Assembly: GCF_900327275.1 (NCBI RefSeq)
Contig: NZ_LS398548.1
Coordinates: 1,364,001 to 1,428,000, forward strand
Origin: Orientia tsutsugamushi
GTDB lineage: Bacteria > Pseudomonadota > Alphaproteobacteria > Rickettsiales > Rickettsiaceae
DNA: 64,000 nt
Direction of reading: 5' to 3'
Made by a program: the position numbers and the translations under genes. The notes beneath the pieces were generated by a model. The model searched no databases. It was not told the DNA's origin and was given only the letters and a program-made list of their open reading frames with translations. Every line of letters starts with the position of its first letter. Position 1 is the stretch's first letter. Below, piece after piece: positions 18,149-28,624 of this stretch.

Positions 18149-19288
18149 TTAACTTGTTTGATTAAATATTTCTATTCTTGCTTTTAAGTCAGCTTTTTTT
18201 TGAGATAATTCATCTTTTTGTGTTTGTAACATAGTAATTTTAGTATGTAATAATTTTTTTTCTTGTATTAATTTTTGTTGCTGTATTGATATCTGCTTTA
18301 GCCGTAACTCTATTCTATTCTTTTCAGCAAAATCATTATTATTTTCTATAATTCCTTTTAATGTTTCTTCTAAGACCTTAGTTTCATGCTTATTTTGCTG
18401 AAATTCTTTTTCTACTGCAGTTTCTTTCTCTTTAATTTTCTGCTCCTGATCTAATAATTCTCCTTCTTGATACTCTAACTCATTGCTTTCATAGCTCAAT
18501 CCTTCTGCTAACTTTTCATCCAATGATCCTTTTAGTTGATGAAGTCTCTTAACAAATTCATGATCAATACTAGAACGCATATTACTACGAATATATGGAA
18601 TTAAACTATTAATTCTCATTTTAGTTTCCATCATTTCTGTGTTTAGCTTTGTTTGTTTTTGTAGTATAACTTGTCGCTTTGCTTGTAATAATATTTCTTG
18701 TCGTGCTAACACTTGTGAATCAGTAGATAATGCAGTACTTGTAATTTTGTTTGATTGAGCCCGATATGCTTTACATTCATTCTTGAATGTTTCACGCTCT
18801 TCTCTTAATGTCTGAGCTCTGCTACTCTGTACATTAATAGTAGCAAGTAATTCTGAACAAGAATCATTATAATTTCGTTGATCTTTTTTTTTAATGATTT
18901 CTTGATACCTTTCTACTTGTTCAAGATCGTTATTTATTTCCTGAGCATCTCCTTCTTCAAGAATTTGATCATGTTCTGTAGATTCATATTTAGGATGATC
19001 TCCAATACACTTCCATAGCTCAGACCATTGACCATTAGCAAGATGCGAAGTGCAATGTTTAGCAATTGCTTTAGCCTCTCCTAATTCATAATTCATTATT
19101 TGAGTAAAAACCAATAATTTTTCTTGTACTACCTTATTTGTAAAAATCAGATATATTACTATTATGCTAGTTGTATAGATAGCTAGAGTCCACTTTTTGA
19201 TAAAAATGTAAGGTACCAATGCCATTGGATTTTTAAAAATTCGACCAACATATCTAAATATTGGCTCTGTAAAATAGTAAAACCACAT
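18149..19288 (-). CDS. Membrane-anchored coiled-coil protein, unknown function
   Basis: A 379-residue protein with one hydrophobic segment near residues 34-50 (LAIYTTSIIVIYLIFTN) and a long, highly charged remainder with heptad-like patterns from about 95 to the end (VERYQEIIKKKDQ, LLDQEQKIKEKETAVEKEFQQ, LKQISIQQQKLIQEKKLLHTKI). It has two cysteines at about 78 and 93 and another pair later. I do not recognise the family. It lies between petA and ccmB on the same strand, with gaps of 84-150 bases. A structural or envelope-anchoring role is only a guess. Confidence 0.7.
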   Translation of the reverse strand: MWFYYFTEPIFRYVGRIFKNPMALVPYIFIKKWTLAIYTTSIIVIYLIFTNKVVQEKLLVFTQIMNYELGEAKAIAKHCTSHLANGQWSELWKCIGDHPKYESTEHDQILEEGDAQEINNDLEQVERYQEIIKKKDQRNYNDSCSELLATINVQSSRAQTLREERETFKNECKAYRAQSNKITSTALSTDSQVLARQEILLQAKRQVILQKQTKLNTEMMETKMRINSLIPYIRSNMRSSIDHEFVKRLHQLKGSLDEKLAEGLSYESNELEYQEGELLDQEQKIKEKETAVEKEFQQNKHETKVLEETLKGIIENNNDFAEKNRIELRLKQISIQQQKLIQEKKLLHTKITMLQTQKDELSQKKADLKARIEIFNQTS

Positions 19289-19441
19289 TAGTATTATTTA
19301 ATTAAATTAATTAATTTCATATTTCTAGCAGTTAAAATATCATATCATTTTATATTTTAGCATGTTAAACTTAACCTTTTTTCAACTTAACTAAAATAGT
19401 TTGAGTATTCTATAAATTAATCTCTTGCTCTATTAAGATTC

Positions 19442-20092
19442 TTACTGAATATTATAAATATTCTTGATAAGATACTCTCCTAATAGTACAGAAATTGATA
19501 AGAATAACAACGTAATTCCTACTAGAATGGGTAAAAAATTTTCAATATTGTTAGAATATTCAATAATTAAGCCAGTAATAATGAGCCCAGGAATAATTAA
19601 TGGTATAATAATTACTGAAATCAGATAGGAGTTAACATAAAAATATGATTGAATAATTGATGTTAAGGTAGTGATGCTAGAAATTTGAAGAAATAATAAT
19701 AAACTTGAAAGAAGTTTTGCAATTTGATCACAAGTTAAATTATACAATATTGCTATTATTGGTATAGTTAAAATAAATGGTATAATTACTACAGTAAATA
19801 AACCTATTATTTTTGCGACAGTAATATGATAAGCATTTTCAACAATCAATAAGTTGTCTAAGCTACCGTCTTCTAAATCTTTTTTAATCCCAAAAACTGA
19901 AAGATTAAATATTGCTAAGATATATACTATTAGTGTTAGTAATGTGCCAAAAGTTGAAAGATTTTGCGGAGTTGTAATCATTGACAGTGCTAAAATTGCC
20001 GTTATAGCATGAATAAATATGTATTGTGGCATAGTATAAACTTTATGGTAGATATATATTTCATGCTTTAATAAAAGTAATAGTCTATTCAT
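19442..20092 (-). CDS. ccmB: CcmB, heme exporter permease for cytochrome c biogenesis
   Basis: A 216-residue protein with six hydrophobic helices and the CcmB core. LLLLLKHEIYIYHK opens it, then FNLSVFGIKKDLEDGSLDNLLI and the long helices PLIIPGLIITGLII. It forms the membrane part of the CcmAB(CD) transporter that makes heme available for cytochrome c maturation. The ATG overlaps the ccmA stop by four bases, so the pair is co-translated. Confidence 0.92.
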   Translation of the reverse strand: MNRLLLLLKHEIYIYHKVYTMPQYIFIHAITAILALSMITTPQNLSTFGTLLTLIVYILAIFNLSVFGIKKDLEDGSLDNLLIVENAYHITVAKIIGLFTVVIIPFILTIPIIAILYNLTCDQIAKLLSSLLLFLQISSITTLTSIIQSYFYVNSYLISVIIIPLIIPGLIITGLIIEYSNNIENFLPILVGITLLFLSISVLLGEYLIKNIYNIQ

Positions 20093-20694
20093 TTTTTATA
20101 CTGCTCTAAATTAACTTCCAGTACATTTGACCATGGTGATGGAGAATGCGAAGCCCACAAGACTATACCACCAGAATTAGTATGTATAGCTATCAAGTTG
20201 TAAACTAATTTACGATTTTCTTCATCTAAATTAGTTTCTACCTCGTCAAGAAGCCATATTTTAGAGTAACATGCCATTAGGCGTGCTAGTGCTACTTTTT
20301 TCTTCATACCGCTAGACAATTTATATACTTTTTCTGATAAGAAATCTGTTAATCGAAAATATGTTACGGCCGCTGGAATTAAAGTTACAGAATCATAAAA
20401 TTTTGCCCACATAACTAAATTGTCTTCCACAGTTAAGTCAAGCTTTAACCCTAGTTGATGCCCTATGTACCCTAAAAAAGGCTTTTGTAATTTATTAGTT
20501 TGAATATTATGAATATATACTTCGCCTGCTGTTGGAGATTGTATGTTACCTATTATCTTTAATAATGAACTTTTGCCAGCACCATTTTTCCCTCTTATTA
20601 TTGCTATAGCTCCAGGTAATAAAGTAATGCTTAGATTGGCAAATATTACTGTATTATTGGATGATATAAGTGATATATTTTGACAAGTGAACAC
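20089..20694 (-). CDS. ccmA: CcmA, ATPase of the heme exporter
   Basis: A 201-residue ABC ATPase with Walker A at about residue 36 (RGKNGAGKSSLL), a signature SSGMKKKVALARL and Walker B IWLLDEVETNLDEE, then the switch histidine in LWASHSP. The signature is SSGM rather than SGGQ and the usual DEP reads DEV; both are mild departures seen in CcmA. It is the normal length for CcmA and precedes ccmB in one operon. Confidence 0.93.
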   Translation of the reverse strand: MFTCQNISLISSNNTVIFANLSITLLPGAIAIIRGKNGAGKSSLLKIIGNIQSPTAGEVYIHNIQTNKLQKPFLGYIGHQLGLKLDLTVEDNLVMWAKFYDSVTLIPAAVTYFRLTDFLSEKVYKLSSGMKKKVALARLMACYSKIWLLDEVETNLDEENRKLVYNLIAIHTNSGGIVLWASHSPSPWSNVLEVNLEQYKK

Positions 20695-20767
20695 TATAAG
20701 CTATATTGATTAGTTTTTAATTCATTCAAAACACTAGTAATTTTATAATATTAAGGTTTTAAAACTT

Positions 20768-21893
20768 GTGAATTTACTAAATTATATGAAAATCATTTAC
20801 AAAAATAAATTGAATTTAGATATTGTAAAGAAATTAAAGATTAATAATAAAACATATTCTTTCTTCAGTTTAGTACAAGCTGCTAAAAATTTTAACATCT
20901 CTCTTAAGCAAATGCCTTATAGCTTAAGAATTCTTTTGGAAAATATCTTAAGACACAGCCATAATAATAACAATGTAATAGAAACTATTAACAGTTTTTC
21001 AAATTGGATAGCGAACCCTAAAGCAGTTAAAAATGAAATTGAATTTATGCCAGGTAGAATTAATGCAGGATTATACAGGTGCTCAATCATTAGTAGACTT
21101 AGGTTCTATGCGTGATACTGTAGCACATACTGGTGGAGATATAAATAAAATTAATCCGTTAATTCCAATTGATTTGATTATTGATCACTCTATACAAGTA
21201 GATGTTTATTGTACAAACTATGCTAAACAAAAAAACACTGAATTAAAAATTAAACGCAACATTGAAAGATATGAATTTTTAAGATGGAGAGCTAATGCGT
21301 TTCAAAATTTTTGTCTATTTCCACCTGGAACTGGTATTTGTCATCAAGTTAACCTAGAATATCTTAGCAAAGTAGTATGGACTAACAATATTAATGGTCA
21401 GCTTTATGCTTATCCTGATACCATAGTTGGTCTAGGTAGTCATACAACTATGGCTAATGGATTAGGTGCGCTTTGGTTGGGGATAGGTAGCATTGAAGCA
21501 GAAGCTGCTATGCTAGGACAAATGATACTACTTGTCCTACCTGAGATCATAGGAGTAAAGCTAACCAACTCTCTAAGAGAAGGAGTTAATGCTACAGATT
21601 TGGTACTTACAGTTACTAAAATACTGCGTGAAAAAGTCGTAGTAGGTAAATTTATTGAGCTCTTTGGAACAGGAGTAGATAATTTATCTTTGCATAATAG
21701 AGCTATTATTAGTAATATGTGTCCTGAATTTGGAGCAACTTGTGCTTATTTTCCAATCGATCAAGAAATAATAAAATACCTTACTTTAACTGGTAGAAAG
21801 AGCGATGATATTGAATTAGTTGAAAAATATGCAAAAAAGCAATTATTGTGGCATAAAACTAACGATGAAATTATTTTTCAGAAATTATTATAA
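20768..21893 (+). pseudogene. acnA: Aconitase gene, truncated and frameshifted
   Basis: The frame from 20768 encodes the AcnA N-terminus (LPYSLRILLENILRH in related form, here MPYSLRILLENILRHSHN). It shifts at about 21055-21062 to LMQDYTGAQSLVDLGSMRD, FLRWRANAFQNF, PPGTGICHQVNLEYL and SNMCPEFGATCAYFPID. The normally invariant TDSHTTM reads LGSHTTM. The gene stops at about residue 370 of an enzyme of about 890, so cluster cysteines and the substrate-binding C-terminal domain are gone. Aconitase converts citrate to isocitrate, and this copy cannot. Confidence 0.92.
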
Positions 21894-21934
21894 TAGTTGT
21901 AATGTTCAAATTAAGTCATTACCATATTTTGTAA

Positions 21935-22060
21935 CAACAAGAATAGAATAAGCAAAAAGAAGAGTAGATAAAATTTGAATTAAGTTTGGAGATAAGAATA
22001 ACTTGCGAAAGAAGCAATTACATGAACAAAGAAATGTTGCTATTATCTTCTCTACACTAG
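21935..22060 (-). mobile_element. IS982-family scrap
   Basis: The bases agaagagtagataaaattt and gaacaaagaaatgttg resemble, with changes, the 3' end of the IS982 copy that starts at 22551 (same order, same strand). It is a short, heavily decayed duplicate. Confidence 0.5.
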
Positions 22061-22424
22061 GAACTCTGTACATGATGGTCTCCAATATACAGCTTAAGGA
22101 TCTTTAAGGCTAATTTTTATTGTTCAGGTTTCAAACTTTAGTATTGGAATATGAAATTTGCCTAAAGCAATTAGCTCCAATATTCTTTTTCATAGTTTTT
22201 TCGTTACTCTTCTAACTGCAATTACTTTACAGCTAAAAGAATTGATAAGCAAACGTTGCAAAGCTTTTACTTTGTCATATCTTATTTACCTGTATTATCT
22301 CTTTACGATACGCGTTTGATGACTTCTAACAACTTTAATAAAGTCAGATTATGAGAAGAAACAGATATATAGTCATCTATAATGAGGATTGATCTCATTA
22401 GGATTATTTTTAACAGTATTATAG

Positions 22425-22550
22425 CTAGTAATTAAATCGAGATTGATGTCAGAAAAAACATTTTAAATAAAAAATAAAGTACATCCACCAAGGAATGGCT
22501 CATAGTAATTATAGTGTGGACCTTGAAGAAGATGTTCTATTAATTTATTA
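22425..22550 (-). pseudogene. DNA adenine methylase (Dam-type) fragment, copy 1
   Basis: The minus strand reads VNKLIEHLLQGPHYNYYEPF then LGGCTLFF, a stop, and SDINLDLITSYN. This matches the N-terminal part of D12-class adenine methylases (EPFxGGGxxFF motif and the SDIN block). The third glycine of the motif is replaced by cysteine. It abuts the IS982 end, so the gene was probably cut by that insertion. A second fragment lies at 28625. Confidence 0.8.
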
Positions 22551-22795
22551 ACGTTAGGATAAGGAGTCAGGAGAAGAAGAAGAGATAAGATGGGGATTAA
22601 GTTTAGAGATAGAATAACTAGCAAGAGAATCAATTATATGAACAAAAAAATTAAGAGGAGAAGGGTGTCTAGTATGCTCTAAAAGCATATGTTTTTTTAG
22701 TACATTAAAGACAGACTCAATTAAAGAACGTTTATTTAATAACCGATTATCTTGTATGTCCAATAAATATGTTTTCATATCTTTACGAAGATTAG

Positions 22796-23721
22796 TATAG
22801 TCATTTACAATGAAGTTTGAGCATAGAAAAAAGAGATAATAGAATCATAAGATTTAGCAAATTGAGTAATTTGATGTCTAATCCACCGCTTCATATTAGC
22901 CGAAAACTTTTCTATCGGATTTAAATCTGGAGAATAAGGTGGAAGAAAAATAACTTTACAACCAACAGATTCTATTAACTCTTTAGTTTTTTTAGACTTA
23001 TGAAACGCAGCATTATCTATTACTACAAACTGAGCAGGCTTTAACTCATTAATTAATACCTGCTGCACCCAAGCTTCAAATAATCTTGTATTACATGCAC
23101 CATTAAATATCATAGGTGCGATTGATTTATTATTAACATAACCAGCTATAATATTTGTGCGATCGTAATATTTACCACTCTTTTTGCTGCTTACATGAGT
23201 TCCTTTTTTGCTCCACCATCTATCATTGCATATAGACATTTCAATTTCAATGCCACTTTCATCTATGTATGCCAAGTTTTCCTTAGGTATAGAACCTATT
23301 ACTTGTTGATATTTTTCTCTTATTTCTGGTTTTGCTTCCATGTAGGTAAACGTTTTTTTTTAACTATAGCCGAATTTTTTCATGTAATAACTCGCTACTC
23401 TTATTAAAATTCCAAAATGTTTTCCTGTTTGTGCCAGAGTTAGATTTTGATTTAGCGAAATGTATTTTTCAAATTCTATCTTATATATTTTTTCTTTTTT
23501 ACCAAGACGATCTCTTTCTTTATAATGACCTTCTGATTTATATCTTTTATACCAATTTCTTACTGTGTTTGCTGCTATATCAAATTTTACTGAGGCATCA
23601 TTACAACTTTTTCCTTGATTAACACATTTTATTACTTCCTGCCGAAAGTCTTGGCTATATGATTTTGGCATTTTCTTTTCAGAATACTATACTCAAACTT
23701 CCTTCATTGTAAATGACTATA
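22796..23721 (-). mobile_element. IS630-family element, complete by its ends (926 bp)
   Basis: The inverted ends tatagtcatttacaatgaag and cttcattgtaaatgactata flank a transposase gene and are bordered by TA on both sides, as expected for IS630/Tc1 elements. It sits inside an IS982 transposase gene. Its ends and 3' interior gave rise to the 104-105 bp MITEs at 15454, 31735 and 37183. Confidence 0.93.
22805..23671 (-). pseudogene. IS630 transposase with one in-frame stop
   Basis: Residues 1-103 (23671-23360) contain the helix-turn-helix (GKSCNDASVKFDIAANTVRNW). An in-frame TAA at 23362-23360 follows MKKFGYS. The same frame resumes (KKTFTYMEAKPEI) with the full DDE domain: YIDESG, FVVIDNAAFH and NPIEKFSANMKRWIR. 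Only this stop, next to a run of nine A, prevents a 288-residue product. Either the copy has just died, or slippage or readthrough at the A-run supplies some transposase. Confidence 0.85.
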
Positions 23722-24065
23722 AATAAATGTAGACCATTGGTCAGCAGTTGATGAAATAACTCTTTAGATATGTAAGCTTTATCACCAAACAATTTACCAG
23801 ATAAGCCTTTAGAAAACTGAAGCTACAGATAAGGTCGCTTTTATTGCCTTTAGTAATTTTAACTGACATTATTTCGCCTTTATTATTGATTTAAAGATGT
23901 TCTATAGGAAAAATTAGTCTTCTAAGGCAGATAGTATCAGTATGAAGATTTATATAGGTTTGGCATAATGATTTTTGTCAACCTTTTGAACAAAAATTTG
24001 ATGGTAATTTGTAAAAAAATTATTTTCTAAAACACCTACTATAGCTGTATTTTTGGAGATGAAAA

Positions 24066-25626
24066 ATGCGACCTGTAGTATTCGATTTTTTAACTAATAG
24101 TTGTAATATTATTAAAAAAAATAGTAACAATAATGACACAATATTTTATAACTTTATTGGAAATATCATTCCACCAGAATGGAGAAAGCTAACTGGAGAT
24201 AATGGAAAAGCATTAAGTAAAACATCTAAACAGCTTTTATCATTCATAGTATTTAGACTACATATCTATTACAACAAAGATATAGATGAATTACAGGAAA
24301 GTTATCAGCTTTATGAAGATAAGCTGAATGTTGGTCAAAGAAGAGTTAGGCAATGCTTAGTAGAATTAAGAGATGCAGGTTTTATTGAAATTGAAAATAG
24401 GACAATCATTAAAGACAATGTGAAGTTACGTAATGTCCCTTGCATAAAAATTCTGAAAAATTTTCAGCACTATAGTGAAAAAGGGAAAGAAGAAAATATA
24501 GCCTTACCAGAAAAAAAATTTCGTCCCAACATGAAAGAAATTTCAGGTCAACCTGAAACTTTTTTCATGGACATATATAGATATATAAAAAAATCTAAAA
24601 TATCTAGATCTACTGAAGGTGAGTTAGTAGAGAATAAAAAAAATGAAAATGAAGAACAAAATTTTCAAAATGTTGATGATTTTGAAAATGATATACGAAC
24701 TTCAACTAAAAATTGTAATCAAGACATTAAATCACTAATAACAAAGATTCTCAAGTCTTCGAATGGTAAAAAAGAATGGTTCAAAAAGTACAGGCTAAAA
24801 GAGTTTTACCCACTAACACCAGAAGATGCAGTTGCACTGCAACACAAGTCTGATAAAGGTTTTTAACATATACTTTATCAACAAATTGCTATTAAAGCTA
24901 GCAGGTCGATATTCGAATTATCATTTTGGCTGTAAAGCATCAGTTCTAAACTATATAGCAAAAGTGTTAGCGAATGAATTACGAACTACTGATCAGGCAA
25001 ATAGAGACAACTGTGGATTTGATAACGAATTTAATAAGGAAAAATATCTTACTCAAATTGAAACAAGCGCAAATCTTAGTAAGGAAAGTCAGTTGAAGCA
25101 TAAAATTGCTGGTTCTTTTGAAGCAGCTATGGCTTATCAAATTTTGACTTCTTGTAGTTTTGGGCCAGCGGTTCGAACTAGGTTTTTTGTTAAGTTGCTT
25201 AAAAATATCACACTAACAGAATGTGATGAATCAAAGATATTACAAGCTGTACAAGATGTATATGGATACGAAATTCAAGAATTGCAAGTTACACCATTTG
25301 AGCAACCTACAACTGTTTCACAGAAACAAATCAATGAAGAAGAGTATCTCTTGAATCTCAGTAAACAACTGGGCTCTAACTCGACTTGGTACAAAGTACG
25401 AGAATCTTTAGTTACATGTTATGGTCAAGCTATCGATAAAGAATGGTTTAGTTCATTAAAAGTTGTAAATGAAGATAGTGTTAATAAAAAAATATTCATC
25501 AAAGCAAAAACAGAATTTGAAGATAGTTACATCAGAGAGAACTATCTGAAAGATCTTGAGTCCTCTTTTAAAGATCAGGGATTTTCTTTTGAGTTAGTTA
25601 AGTTTAGTAATTTTAATAAAATTTAA
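24066..25626 (+). pseudogene. RAGE replication protein with DnaA-N-like end, frameshifted
   Basis: The 5' part (24066-24866) has a winged-helix-like stretch (GQRRVRQCLVELRDAGFIEIENR) and a charged linker. At about 24850 the frame shifts and continues in 24826-25626 through AGRYSNYHFGCKASVLNYIAK to a C-terminal segment resembling DnaA domain I (WYKVRESLVTCYGQAIDKEW, IRENYLKDLESSF). Together they make about 520 codons, the usual form of a RAGE replication gene. It lies nine bases upstream of dnaB, and both are probably one operon. RBS ggaga stands before the start. A sequencing or real frameshift breaks it. Confidence 0.75.
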
Positions 25627-25634
25627 AGGGTGAT

Positions 25635-27083
25635 ATGGAAAAAGATCTTGCAAAGATTGCTCCAAGTAATATTCAGGCAGAGCAAATGATACTTGTGGCA
25701 ATTCTGATTAACAATCGTGCGCTATATAACATTAACGAATTTTTACTGCCGGAACATTTTTATGAACCATTACATGGCAAAATATACAAGTCAATTAATC
25801 TCATTATTAGTAAAGGAATTAGTGCTACTGTAATTTCGCTCAAAAATATGCTAGGCAATGAACTCGCATTTGAGAAAATAGGTGGAGTGGATTATCTAGC
25901 TAAACTTACAACTTTAGCATTAAGTATAGTTAATGTTAATGAGTACGGCAAAATAGTATATGATCTTGCGCTGAGGTGTTATTTAATTGAAATTGGAGAA
26001 AAAATAGTAACAAATGCGTATTCTTCTACTTTAGCAGATTTAGCTATAAGTCAGATCGAAACTGCTGAATCTCAATTATATGATCTAGGTTCAAGATGAA
26101 CTTTAAGTAAAGGATTTACAAAATTACAAACTTCAATTGAAGAATCATGGACATCAATTTCATCTGCTATTAAAAATAAAAACTCTATTAACGGTATTAG
26201 TAGTGGACTACTTGACCTTGATTCAAAGCTTGGAGGATTTAAAAATTCTGACCTAATAATATTAGCTGGCAGGCCATCAATGGGTAAAACTGCTTTAGGA
26301 GTTAACTTAGCAATAAATGCTTGTAAATATTTTTTATCATCATCTACTCAACAAAATAGCAAAGTTTCTAATATAACACCATCAGTTGGATTCTTTTCTT
26401 TAGAAATGTCATCTCAGCAAATCTCAACTCGAATTCTTTCTATAGAATCAGAAATTAATAGCTCTGCATTATTTAACGGTAAAATAGGTGAACAAGATGT
26501 TGATAAGTTAAAGACTGTACAAGACGAAATACAAAAGTGGAATTTTTTTATAGATGATGCTCCAGCAATCTCGATATCTGCAATTAGATCTCGAGCTCGT
26601 AGACTTAAACGTACTCATAATTTAGCAATATTATTTATTGATTATTTACAGCTAATAAAAATTGATAACAGAGGAAGTCAGTATAATCGAGTGCAGGAGA
26701 TTTCTGAAATTACACAGAGCTTAAAAGCTCTTGCTAAAGAGCTCAATATTTCAATCATTGCGTTATCTCAATTGTCTAGAGCTGTAGAACAAAGGTCAGA
26801 TAAAAAGCCTATTCTCTCAGATCTGAGAGAATCAGGCTCAATTGAACAGGACGTCGATATTGTAATGCTTATATATCGGGACGAATATTACTTGTCTAGA
26901 TCAGAACCGAATCCAGGTACTCCAGAATACACAGAATGGGTTACAAAACAAAATAAATGTTATAACACTGCTGAAATAATTGTTGCTAAACACCGTAATG
27001 GTCAGGTTGGTACAGTGAAGTTGTACTATAATAGTAGGTATTCTAAATTTGGCAATATTGTTAAAAACTCTCAGCAATGTTAA
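25635..27083 (+). pseudogene. dnaB: Replicative helicase DnaB (RAGE copy) with one in-frame TGA
   Basis: Codons 1-154 encode the DnaB N-terminal domain (PSNIQAEQMILVAILINN, FYEPLHGKIY). A TGA at 26097-26099 follows LYDLGSR. The same frame then continues without further damage to 27083 through GISSGLLDLDSKLGGF, Walker A (AGRPSMGKTAL), FSLEMSSQQ, Walker B (LAILFIDYLQLI) and SDLRESGSIEQDVD. It covers 482 codons, the normal length. A single G-to-T change (GGA to TGA) would explain the stop. RBS agggtga lies before the ATG. Other dnaB debris is at 15306. Confidence 0.9.
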
Positions 27084-27105
27084 TAAACGCTAGATTATGC
27101 ATAAG

Positions 27106-27170
27106 ATGAAAAAATGCTGGTCCAAAAAAAAAATTACAGCAAAATTTTACTCATTAACACCAGAGATATG
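27106..27170 (+). pseudogene. Short duplicate of the rep gene interior
   Basis: The bases tggtccaaaaaa, attacagc and ttttactcattaacaccaga resemble 24776-24830 of the rep gene (tggttcaaaaag, acaggc, ttttacccactaacaccaga). The scrap is about 60 bases long and sits between dnaB and the ankyrin gene. Confidence 0.55.
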
Positions 27171-27221
27171 CAACTCAAGATTAGTTTTTTTTGGCATCGT
27201 GATAACTGAATTCAAAAAATT

Positions 27222-27364
27222 TATAATTTAATTTGCTTCTTTTCCAGTTTTTATCTGGGATTGGAGTATACAAAAAGTTTAAATTATGGTATAATTTATT
27301 AATAACCATTTAGAGGTGGCCAATGATAGATTTTTATAGTGAGAGCTTAATAAATAAGCTGTTC
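27222..27364 (+). promoter_or_regulatory. Promoter and 5' module shared by ank and the SpoT-like gene
   Basis: About 140 bases here match 29966-30108, upstream of and into the SpoT-like gene: ttttatctg, agtata, aaaaagttta, tataatttatta, then the first codons MIDFYSESLxNKLF. A TATAAT at 27290-27295 preceded by TGG is an extended -10 box. The equivalent is at 30034-30039 and a third TTGTATAAT at 30727-30734 before rpn. The strong RBS gaggtgg precedes the ank ATG. Confidence 0.7.
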
Positions 27365-27952
27365 AGAAGCAAAGTACAGCAGCTTATTAATAAGGATAGT
27401 ACACTTGTCAATTCAAAATATAAAGACGGTACTACAGCTTTATCTGTTGCTTTGAAATATAAGAATCTACCTATTGCCGAGATTTTACTAAGCAATGGAG
27501 CTAACATAAACGCACAAGATAATGATGGGCACACCGCTTTACATCTTGTTGTGGATACAATTCAAGTATATTATGAATTTTTCGAAAAATATCCTACCTA
27601 TTGCAATGATCATATAGCATTACTGCTAAAATATAATGCTGATGTAAATATCGAGAATAATCAAGGTAATACACCTTTATCTGATGCTGTTGAATGCAAA
27701 TGTGTAGAACCTTTAGCAATTATGCTAAAACATAATTCTACTGGTATTAATAAAAAATATGATGAAGGAGAAACACTACTACATATTGCTGTTCGTAATA
27801 AAATCATAGATATTATAGAGCTTTTGATTGATTATGGAGCAGATATTGATGCAAAAGATGATAACGGCATGACTACTATAGATTATGCTGCTAAAAGCGG
27901 TAATGCAGATATATTCAACTTTCTAACGGAACAATGGGTCCCATGGTATTAG
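27323..27952 (+). CDS. Ankyrin-repeat protein, candidate effector
   Basis: A 209-residue protein with about five ankyrin repeats: DGTTALSVALKYKNLPIAEIL (about 35-55), DNDGHTALHLVVD, NNQGNTPLSDAVE, DEGETLLHIAVRNKIIDIIELL and DDNGMTTIDYAAKSGNADIFNFL. It has no signal peptide. Ankyrin proteins of Orientia and Rickettsia are commonly type I-secreted host-directed effectors; secretion here is inference. The first 14 residues (MIDFYSESLINKLF) belong to the module shared with the SpoT-like gene and are not ankyrin sequence. Confidence 0.88.
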   Translation: MIDFYSESLINKLFRSKVQQLINKDSTLVNSKYKDGTTALSVALKYKNLPIAEILLSNGANINAQDNDGHTALHLVVDTIQVYYEFFEKYPTYCNDHIALLLKYNADVNIENNQGNTPLSDAVECKCVEPLAIMLKHNSTGINKKYDEGETLLHIAVRNKIIDIIELLIDYGADIDAKDDNGMTTIDYAAKSGNADIFNFLTEQWVPWY

Positions 27953-27999
27953 GTTTCAACAGATAGCTAATATGTTAATGCTAATAAAGAGAAGTTAAT

Positions 28000-28503
28000 A
28001 TGAATGTTTTGAAATCACTTTTACAACCGTGTTATGCTGTTATATTAGCATTCGTTGTATTATCTTCACCATCGATATGTACAGCGAATAATAATGTAAA
28101 CTTCAATGCTTTCAAAGATAGTATTGATACTTCACAATTCTATATAAAATTTTCAACTGGTATTGCTACTAACTACGACACATTAGAAGCTGGAATTGGT
28201 TATAGATTAGATCGGCACAGAATGGATGTAAGATTAGGATTTATGTGTCATCACAAGTGTAGAGATAACTTTATTCAAGGAAATTATTATTACAATATAA
28301 TTGAAGGTAACAAAGCATCAATTTTTGTTACAGGTGGCCTAGTATCAGCTTTCAATAGTGATAGCGGTACTGGTATAGACTTAGGAGTTGGTACAACAAT
28401 AAACTTATCAAGAGATACATATTTGGACATTGAATGTAGCACAATGGCTAACTATAGACCACTTCCTATTCATATACGATTTGGATTGCGGGTTCATCTT
28501 TAA
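28000..28503 (+). CDS. Small outer-membrane-like secreted protein
   Basis: A 167-residue protein with a clear signal peptide (AVILAFVVLSSPSICTA, cleaved near residue 29). It is followed by alternating beta strands with aromatic ends (FYIKFSTGIAT, LEAGIGYRLD, MDVRLGFMC, ASIFVTGGLVSAF, GIDLGVGTTI, IHIRFGLRVHL). This looks like an eight-stranded OMP_b-brl type barrel. A CHHKC motif at about 83-87 is unusual. It lies 48 bases after ank on the same strand, perhaps co-transcribed. The function is unknown. Confidence 0.65.
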   Translation: MNVLKSLLQPCYAVILAFVVLSSPSICTANNNVNFNAFKDSIDTSQFYIKFSTGIATNYDTLEAGIGYRLDRHRMDVRLGFMCHHKCRDNFIQGNYYYNIIEGNKASIFVTGGLVSAFNSDSGTGIDLGVGTTINLSRDTYLDIECSTMANYRPLPIHIRFGLRVHL

Positions 28504-28624
28504 TTGCTAAGCTCAGGTCAAGTAGTTAGTTCGAATAGTTAGTAATGATTAGCTCATTAACAGGATTGCGTTGTTCATTGATTGAGTATATAATCCAATA
28601 TGAGTAATGAAGAAGTCTTTTTTA

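Larger units (their letters stand above)
22551..23880 (-). mobile_element. IS982-family element split by IS630
   Basis: The transposase C-terminal part lies at 22778-22554 (MKTYLLDIQDNRLLNKRSL, SVFNVLKKHMLLEHTRH) and its preceding part at 23880-23722 (KITKGNKSDL, LSGKLFGDKAYISKELF, NGLHLF). Between them the IS630 element is inserted at a TA, which is duplicated. The 3' end carries the terminal sequence cttatcctaacgttaat. The 5' portion is missing. Confidence 0.85.

Noticed and set aside
22100-22345. Possible group II intron reverse-transcriptase scrap on the minus strand (AVRRV-like and DNTGK-like words)
   Set aside because: Too many stops and too little similarity to be sure. I could not align catalytic motifs.
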